Origin: Gnetum montanum
Lineage: Eukaryota; Streptophyta; Gnetopsida; Gnetales; Gnetaceae
Reading direction: 5' to 3'
Length of the DNA: 64,000 nucleotides
Assembly (NCBI GenBank): GCA_015680685.1
Contig: MNCI01020158.1
Location: 317,314-381,313 of the forward strand
This document shows, in pieces, positions 56,238-64,000 of this stretch. The stretch's first letter is position 1, and each line of letters starts with the position of its first letter. Under the pieces are notes generated by a model. It did not search any database. It was not told the DNA's origin and saw nothing but the letters and a program-made list of their open reading frames with translations. A program made the translations under genes and the position numbers.

Positions 56238-58250
56238 AAATAAATGAAAACTCATCATCGAGTGAACAAAAGGAGGAACAAGTCCCTTACAAAATATTGA
56301 AAAGGTATCAGATTATTGACTAACATGCAGACTAACTTAGATAAAATAGATAGATTCTAAGTGCCCAAGTGTACAAATTTATAATCTTTTACAAAATTGG
56401 ATGTTCATGACAATAAAATTGAACACCATGGCCAAAATTGACATCCAATTCCTCTAGCAGCTGAAGAACAAGGGAGAAGATTCAATGATCATGAAGGGGC
56501 CTTGTCGCACAATGTTGCTACTTATTCCTTAGTGAAGATAGTCCCACTTCTAGTCCATGCTTTCCACTGTTATCCCAACAAAATCACAGATTAGTGTGCA
56601 ACGTGTAACTTATAGCTTTTAAGTACCTTGTCTCATTAACAGTTACACTTGACTAGGTTGTGATTATGGTGAATTGATTCTTTTAATAGCATTAGTGAGA
56701 AGATTTAAAAATTAGGTGAAATGGATAAGTGGTTCATTATTAAATTCTAAAAAGCCCAAATGCAATGAAATGCTTGAAGAGGATTAAATAATTCACAACA
56801 ATAAAGAAAAGAGGATTTCACTGAAAAACATTATGAAGATGCACACAATTGGATGTCATTAATGGGGCACACAAAAGGATTTTATTGTAAGAATGCCTAA
56901 GGATAAAGAACATAACTAATCCAACCAAAAGGTATGCAAGTGGGCCCTCCCTAAAGAAGGCACATCTCCTTTGTTGCCCTTGCATATCTTGAAACCAAGG
57001 AGTCCATGGGCCCCATGGATAATTAATGGTTACAGAAAGCTAAGTACGAAAACTTGAAAGAAACTACATAAGAATTTTCACACATCAAACCAAGACATTA
57101 AACAAGGACATGAACATCAGCAATGAGGTGAGGCATGGAAATCATAGATAGATGAGAGACAAAAAGTGGAATGGAGTTCCCAATTAAGGTCACATAAGGT
57201 TCCACGTGAATTTTGTGGTTAAATGAACTAATAAAATCCATCCTTAGTCCAAACGAAAACCAACCACGTTCAATGACTTTGCATCTTCACTCTAAGATTG
57301 GTCCACCCCCTTAAGACACAAGAGTGCTTCCATAGAACAACCACCATTCCTTATTTAAAAAGAAAAGAGAAATAGGAAGTGAGATATGGCCTTAGTTAGA
57401 GGGGACCTTTAGGCATGGGTAACATGTCTTTCTAGTCCCATAACCAATGCTTGTAGCCCATTTATTTTGTCCAAGGGGTGTGCTTTGAATTCCCATTATT
57501 GTTTTTTCTAGATGGAAACCACATCATACAAAGACTTATTCAACTTCTTGTTATCGATTGACATAGAATGGAAAGAAATCCATGAAAACACTCATGCACC
57601 GAAGTAAGTAGAAGAGTACAAAGAGTATCGAGTCCCCTTAAATTCACATCTTATTCAAATTGTTGAATCCTTTTCAAGTCCAGAAACTACCAAGGTCACA
57701 AGTTTGTTAAAGGTTTACTTAAGGAAAAGGGACCTCATACTTCCAAAACAAGGAAAACCATAGAGTTTGTGGGTGGGTGGATGTAGTGGACTCATTGCCT
57801 ATTTCATGAAAGAAACCATGTATTAGTTATCAGTAACAAAATTCAATGCTAGAATCTAGACACTAATAATTGAATAACTAAATAGCACATGACCACATCA
57901 AGTAAACCACATTGTACCTAGTTGGAAATAAGACATGTTATTACTAGAACATAATAAGAAAATCACACCAAAATAAAGAAAAATATTCAAGAAAAATAAA
58001 ATGTACTAACAATGTTGTAAAACAAAAATTGGAAAAAATTAATAAAGTAAAAAAAAAGGTTTAAGATAAAAAAGGCATAAAACAAAAAATTGTAAAAATA
58101 ACAAGGTGTAAAAAAAAAACATGTAAAACAAAAAGATGAAAAACTAAGCCACTATAATGGTTAGCATGCTTGGACATCTCCCCCATGACTAAGTTGAAAG
58201 GAGGAGATCTGAAAAATCAAGTGTGGTTGTCCATCCAAGGAGGTGTTGTG
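56238..58250 (-). other. 3' noncoding module of element E
   Basis: It shares with B and C the ordered blocks AAAATATTGAAAAGGTAT (near 56296), GTGGGCCCTCCCTAAAG (near 56941), AATGCTTGTAGCCCA (near 57446) and AACCACATCATACAAAGACT (near 57518). No env-like ORF is recognised. Confidence 0.5.
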
Positions 58251-58329
58251 ACCATTGGCTTCCTTATACTTATGGAAATGTTTAATTTATTGCATGTTGA
58301 CTAGTTGTTTCTTACTTGGGATCTTAGGT

Positions 58330-59330
58330 TTATAGATCAACATGATACAAAAAAGGTTTTAGGAATAATATAAGGGCCTTCCCATAGTGTTTGGAGCTTG
58401 GTTCATTATGGCACATGTGTGGGGTTCTAGTAAAGAACCTTATCTCCTGGTTGAAATTTGACTTTCCTAATTCTAAGGTTATGGTGCTTTGTGTTAAATG
58501 CCTTGTGCAACTCATTAGATGACAGGGCCACCAATCAATTTTCATCTAGTAGGTTGATATTTATTAATCTTTCTTTTTGTGCTAGACTTAAGTCAAGGTC
58601 AAGGTCATAGGCTATTAAAAGTATATAGAGCTTGAATTGAATAGGAAGAGTTGGAAATTTTCCATACACTTGCTCATAGGGAGAGAAGCCTATAGGGAGC
58701 TTCTAGTTGGAGCAGTTGGCCCAAAGGACATCATTGAGTTTCATGCTTTAGTCTCTCCTATATTTGCTAACTATTCTCAAAGATCTTAGTGATTTCCCTA
58801 TTTGTAACTTCAGCTTGACCATTGGATTGGGGGTGGTAAGTTGTTATTAATTTATACTCAACCCCCAAGTGTTGCATGAGCTTCCAAAAGGTAGTACCTA
58901 TAAAGTGGGTTCCATTATCAAAACTTAATGCACATGGCATACCAAACCTATTTACAACATTCTGTTATACAAATTGAGTAGCAGTAGAAGATATACAGTT
59001 GGTGATGACTGATGCTTCTACCCATTTCGTACAATAGTAAATAGTGACTATGATGTATGCCTTTCCATTTGACATGGGCATGATGGGACCCATGAAGTTA
59101 ATGCCCCACATGTCAAAGGGTTTCAATGGTTGAATCCATTATTGAAGTTCCTCCATATGAGTGGCCATTCCAACATTGTGTTGGCAATGTTAATAAGAGC
59201 TGAAAAATTGATGAGCATCCTTGAAAAGTGTTCGCTAGTAATAACTTAACATCAGGATCTTAATGGTTGTGTGTCTTCCTTCATAGTGGCCTCCACAAGA
59301 ACCCTCATGAGCATCTTGGAGAACATGTAG
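58330..59330 (-). pseudogene. pol (IN): Integrase of element E
   Basis: On the - strand near 59125-58990: FDMWGINFMGP followed by SNGKAYIIV and TKWVEASV, the first catalytic region, with the usual D of WGIDFMGP read as N. At 58919-58902 comes DNGTHF (second catalytic Asp), then YHPQSNGQAE near 58845-58810 with the catalytic Glu region. The C-terminal part (58545-58330) holds KVKFQPGDKVL-like residues and a WEGPY-type motif. In-frame stops are present. Confidence 0.75.
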
Positions 59331-59521
59331 TTAGTTAGCATTAGGAACACACCATTAAACTAGGCCATCAGTGTACATCTTGTAGAGGTGTGTATTGATC
59401 TCCATGAAGCATTTCACCTAGTGAAGAAAGTATTGTTTCTCCTATCATCTAGCTCTTGTGGCATCTCTTAAGTGAGAAGATAAGTGAGACTGTCATCGTA
59501 CCATTTAGGCTCAATGGGAAA

Positions 59522-61000
59522 TTATTTAGTTATAGCCCTAGCAAAGAGGAGTTCATTAGGAAACTGATCATATAGTGGACTTTCCTTCTTTTTGCTATTC
59601 CATCTCAATTGAGACAAGTGGGCAATGACCACATTCTTAGTTCCCTTTTGATCTACCATTGTAAGATCAAATTCCTGCAAGATCACTAGCCACCATATGG
59701 TAAAAGGGCTTACCATTGACTTATTCATTAGAAAGTGAATTGTACTATGGTATGGGTGCATGAATACTTTGTATCCAAGCATATAGTGCTTGAATTTCTT
59801 CAATGCAAACACCATTTTCATCAATTTGTTTTCTATGATTGTGTAGTTTAGTTATGCATCCACAATGCTTCGACTTGTGTAGTGGATGTAATAAGGATAT
59901 TTTTGATTGTCTAACTACATAAGCACGACCCCCAAGGTATAATTTAATGCATCCATCATGACATGAAATGGTCTAGACTAGTCTAGAGCTCGTAGAATTG
60001 GAGTTTCTACAAGATTTTCTTTTAGCTATTTGAATGCATTTTCACATTCCTTGGTCCAAAAAAATGGAGCATCTTTCTTTGAAAGCTTGACCAACAATTT
60101 TGTGATCTTAGAGAAATTCTCTATGAATCTTTACTAGTAACCAATATGTTCAAGAAATGATCAAACATCTTTTATAGTTTATGGTTGAAGGGTAATTCCT
60201 TGGATGACCCTAATCTTTTTAGGGTTGACCTCAATCATTGCTTATGAGATTTTGTGCCCCAACACAATGCCCTCCTAGATCATTGAATGGCTCTTCTACT
60301 AATTGAGTTAAAGATTGGTCTCCACACATCTTTTGAGCACTTTCTCAAGATAATCCATGGCTTGCTCAAATGTAACATCATAGGTGGAGAAGTCATCCAT
60401 GAAGACTTCCACCCTACTACTGATCTACTACTGAAAAATGCTCAATATTAAGCGTTGGAATGTGATAGGGGCATTGCATGGGACAAATGGCATCTTTTGA
60501 TATGAAAAAGTCTCCTAGGGACTTGTGAATGTTGTTTTTTCCTGATCCTCTAGCATAATCTGGGTTTGGTTATAGCCACTATAATCATCTAGAAAACTAT
60601 AATAGCAATGCCTAGATATAGTGTCCAACACTTGATCAACCAATGGTAATGGAAAGTGATCTTTGAATGTTGCCATATTCAATAGCTGGAAGTTGATGTA
60701 AAGCTATCACTTATCACCTTTCCTTGGGAGAATAACAAGTAGGCTAACCCACTCACTATCCACAATGGGATAGATAAACCTCATCTTAAGGAGTTGTTCG
60801 ATTTCCTCTTTAACAATATACTTTAATTTGGGGTCAATGACCACTACAATTGCCTCTTTGGCTTCATGGCTAGATTAGTGTAGATATGATGCTAGCATAT
60901 CCTAGGATCAATCCCTTTGAGTTTAGGATATGACCAAGTAAAGGCTATTGGCCACTTATTGATCACCTTCAAAAGCATTTATTTCTTTTTAGGAGTAAGA
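59522..61000 (-). pseudogene. pol (RT-RH): Reverse transcriptase and RNase H of element E
   Basis: RT on the - strand from about 60930: an IYPISDSEWV-like region, then VEVFMDDFS with the catalytic FMDDF at 60403-60389, the Athila form of YVDD. RNase H continues through KDAPFFWTKECENAF (about 60075) to the open frame 59824-59522, with FKHYMLGYKVFMHPYHSTIH, ILQEFDLTMVDQKG and NVVIAHLSQL. The catalytic Asp of YTDH is read as Pro-Tyr (HPYHS). Several stops upstream. Confidence 0.75.
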
Positions 61001-61379
61001 TTGGTAGTAATGATTATTGGCTTGCCATTTTTAAAAAATGCATACTCCATGCTAGTAGGTAGAGTTTTCAACTCTAAGGGCTCTTGTTTAAAATTTTTAG
61101 GGATTTCCAACTCTTCCCAATAGGTATCATCATTTGCATCATTAGAGAGCTAGTGATGAACTTGCTCTAATTCATCCATGCCTTCTATGTAGGCATATGT
61201 TAGGCTCTCAATAGGTTTCATGCAAAGTGTTGAGCTACTCTAAGGGTCAGTTTTCACCCACTAGGTTCCCTCTTACTTTGTAGCTGTTGCGTATAAGCAC
61301 CTTTGAATTTTAGATATATCAACATAATGATTGCATGTTCTAATAAATACACTATTAATAGCCCATAGTTTCTAAACAC

Positions 61380-61830
61380 AGTTGCACCCTATATCACTGT
61401 ATGCGATGCATGAAACTTTCTTCCTCTTGATCTTTCTGAATGCATTTTATTTAGAGATTTTAAGGGAAAGATCTTGAATCCCCAATTGTGCATTAGTAGT
61501 TCTCAACCAAGCCCTTTTAATGATGATTGGGAAGTCCCCCTTATAATTGCCCACTCATATCACGAAAAACCCAATAGGGTAGGATCTCTCATAAATGGTG
61601 GTCACAATGTCCTTCATTAGTTCCAAAGAAATGGTGAGGACTGATTAGCCAACTTGAGATGGATGTTGCTCTTCTTGAGTGGAGGTAGGTTTCACACTTT
61701 ATACAACTCATGGAAAATCATATTAACACTAGAACCTGAATCTAGAAACCTTGTAAAGCTCATTCCCAATGATTTGAAGGTAAATAAGGGGACTTCTAGG
61801 ATCAGATAGTTTTCTGGGAAGGGAACCAAC
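61380..61830 (-). pseudogene. pol (PR): Aspartic protease of element E
   Basis: On the - strand, LDSGSSVNMI with DSG at 61742-61734, the retropepsin active site in good condition, then a PIIIK-type and ALV-type region corresponding to IIMGRAWL in element B. Order matches the B gag-protease. Between 61000 and 61380 is an acidic linker without a domain. Confidence 0.65.
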
Positions 61831-63990
61831 TTTTATCCAATTGGTTACTGCATGATTTAACATGACGGTATGCACTTTGGGAGGTGTTTGGTTTAAAAGG
61901 GACTCAAATAGATTAGATTGAAAGGAAGATGGAAAAGTAGGATTGCCAGCTATAGGTGTATGTGAAGGTTTATTTGAACTATTGGTTCAAAAGAAAAGTA
62001 TTTTTAGTGATCTAGTTTTCAAGCCACTTGGCTAAGGTGTTGATTGTAAATTAACAACCCTTGTTGCATTGCATTGTTGCAGTTGAGATAGAATTTCTCC
62101 TTGCATTGATGGAGCAAGTAATAATTAGGTTGAGGGTGGAAGGACATATGAAAAAGGATGAGAAGGGTGATAGGGATATGGAATTTCCCCTCTGGTAGAT
62201 GGAGAATGAGTTCTATAATACTCTAGAGAGTAGTAGTAATGTTGGAAGATGGCATGACCAGAAGAGTCATGTGGAGAAATGGATTGCTGAACATAGGATC
62301 CATATGGATTTGGTTGCTGGTAAGGATACTGTTGCCTTGGTGGTGGCATCCACCATGGTTGTGGATACTACCACTACTAGTGTTACTCATACAGTTGTGG
62401 TAAAGCTCCACTTGGATAATAAGCTTGTTGTTACTGGTGAAATTGCCTTGGATTGCTTTAAGAATAAGACAATCTTCTAGGTGCTTACCTTCTTGCTAGT
62501 TTAGGATTTAGCATGTACACCCCAAACTCTTGTAAGTGTGACATGATAGAGTAGCATCCTTTATGATGTTTTTATTGACAGATGTCATACCCACCATCAT
62601 CATTTGATTCTATCTCCACAAGTTCTTCTACTATAGCATCTTTACCCTTAACCCTTTGGTAGGCACGTTCAACTTCTCTCCACCTCCTATGGTCATGATC
62701 ACTGCTCTACTCTCTTGATTCTTCTACCATTTTTTGAGTAGTTTGGAGTTTTTCATGCAATGAATACCACATTTTATCTACCTTGGCCAAAATTTCAGGC
62801 ATGGATTTTTGGATTGGCAAGGTTTTTCATTGCACCACCTCATCAAGAGATGACTCCTTGTCATTGTCACAAAAGTAGACCTCTCTCTTTCCGATGGAAG
62901 GATCCCTATTATATTCTTTTACACTTTCTTATTTCCTTAGCTCTCCTTCTTTTTTTTTCTACATGCTCTATCAACCTTTGTATTTAATGGGCTCTTAATT
63001 TTGATAATCTCCCTTGGGCATAGAGCCCAAGAGTTCTTCTTATTTCTAATCTGAGTCCATCTATGATATGGCAAGTTGTTCCCATTAAGAATAACCATGG
63101 TCAAGTCATTGATGTATGAGAGAATAGCATCTACTCATGACAATGTCTAAGGGTTCATGTGTTCCTTGGTTCCATCCTTGGATCTGCCTTCTTAGATTAG
63201 ACACTTAAGAGTAAGTTTGATATTTATCATTGAATAGCTCTAGCATTGTACTCCACCTACAAAGGGGTTCCATTTCCAAGGACCGATAGCAACTTTTTGC
63301 TTCCTTGATGGGTGTCTTGGGAAATAACTTTAATTTCTACTAATAATTTTCAATATTCTGTAAGGCACATGCATTATGAAAGGTTTGAAGATCTATTTAT
63401 AGATTAGAGTTATATCCCCCATCAAATCTAGGGATATAGTTCATGTCAAGTTTCTTGATCCGACTATCTTTCACATGCATGGTTGGAATTTTTATGGCCT
63501 CTACAATGTTTAGCATGCTTTGAGTGGTAAACAAAGGCTAATCATAATCATTATTTCAATGATGCCTATGATGTCCTCTGCTACCCCTTCATTCATGATG
63601 GTCTCTCTTGCTATTCACCTTCATCGTGGTTCCTCTTTTTGTAGCATGTGTTAAAATCAAAAGAGGAAGAGGAAAATGTAGGCAAAGAGGATGAAGAGGA
63701 AGGAGGACTACCACCACCATGGTATCTACCACCTTTACTACACTTTTCATAGCCACATTTGTCACCTTTATTGTCATCTTGATGCTTACCTAAGGCCCTA
63801 CTCCCACTTTTTCCTAAACTTAGATTGTTGATAGTGGATTGCAGATTTAGGTTCACAACCCCATCACCAATATCAAGGGGTGGAGAATCTTCATGTTGAG
63901 AACACCTAGAGGAAGGATCCTCATTTTCATTTTGGTTAAGCATGAAAAAGGTATTGGTGAATCACTTCTCCTTCATAGCCTCACGGTGCT
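61831..63990 (-). pseudogene. gag: Gag of element E (N-terminus near window edge)
   Basis: From high to low: 63943-63611 has a Ser-rich segment (GGRYHGGGSPPSSSSSLP) matching C at 32893-32530. 63240-63050 is the capsid region. About 62610-62510 has a knuckle remnant (DICQ, then HHKGCYSIMSHLQEFGV) that has lost its first Cys. 62411-62125 is the Pro/His/Tyr-rich tail with NHGGCHHQGNS and QQYPYQQPNPYG. An ATG at 63943 is possible but the true start may be off-window. Broken by shifts and stops. Confidence 0.6.
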
Positions 63991-64000
63991 TATCCTAGTG

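Larger units (their letters stand above)
55355..64000 (-). mobile_element. Element E: Athila-like element with pol, 5' end off-window
   Basis: A - strand element whose 3' LTR is 55355-56228, followed upstream on the - strand by a polypurine tract, a 2-kb noncoding module, integrase, RNase H, RT, protease and gag up to the right edge. Gene order and the FMDDF RT motif place it with Athila-type Ty3/gypsy. It is the only member of this family here with pol, so it represents the autonomous type from which B and C look deleted. The genes are interrupted by stops, so this copy is inactive. Confidence 0.8.

Noticed and set aside
1-64000. tRNA, rRNA or other structural RNA genes
   Set aside because: Only primer-binding sites matching tRNA 3' ends were found; no full tRNA cloverleaf or rRNA segment was recognised by eye.

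Overview
The window looks like repeat-dominated intergenic DNA from a large-genome seed plant. Nearly all of it is explained by nested, decayed retrotransposons. I see no bacterial gene organisation, no rRNA or tRNA gene and no intact host gene. The plant call rests on tRNA-Asp and tRNA-Met type primer-binding sites, an Athila-type reverse transcriptase motif (FMDDF), plant Ty1/copia elements and plant L1-type LINEs. The species cannot be named from this sequence.

Layout. (1) 1-13765: element A, + strand, the 3' part of an Athila-like Ty3/gypsy element that runs off the left edge. It holds a gag C-terminus, a noncoding module, an LTR-U3-like internal promoter, a 925-codon extra reading frame (ORF2) and a 3' LTR. 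Element B (2022-9208, - strand) sits inside it with the 5-bp target duplication CTTAC. (2) 13766-17129 and 34905-35874: two halves of a - strand LINE, split by element C. The left half also carries a probable 386-bp MITE. (3) 17130-34899: element C, - strand, target duplication ATTAC. It contains element D (22298-32524, + strand, TAAAG) in its gag gene and a solo LTR (33662-34606, CCACT) in its 5' LTR. (4) 35875-43855: Copia-1, + strand, with two LINE fragments inside. (5) 43856-46207: AT-rich DNA with a split direct duplication. (6) 46208-52322: Copia-2, + strand. (7) 52323-55354: no recognised transposon. It holds a more GC-balanced stretch with a TATA box and a 73-codon ORF near 53.5 kb, the only place that looks like single-copy DNA. 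(8) 55355-64000: element E, - strand, an Athila-like element with gag, protease, RT, RNase H and integrase, running off the right edge.

How the parts relate. A, B, C, E and the solo LTR form one broad family. Their LTR ends are related to TGATGAG...CTCATCA, they use a tRNA-Asp-type primer site, the tract before the 3' LTR ends in GGTA, and they share gag and a 3' noncoding module. E carries pol. B keeps only gag and protease, C keeps only gag, and A has gag plus ORF2, so B, C and A look non-autonomous and would have depended on an E-like partner. D is a different gag-protease-only element with ~2.1-kb LTRs and several internal tandem repeats. Most reading frames are broken by stop codons explicable as C-to-T or G-to-A changes, so the genes are relics. 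D gag-protease is the one long frame that is still open. A 625-base assembly gap (24488-25112) removes the end of D's left LTR, its primer site and the start of its gag. Coordinates of LTR ends come from matched target duplications and are exact where stated; domain limits are approximate.
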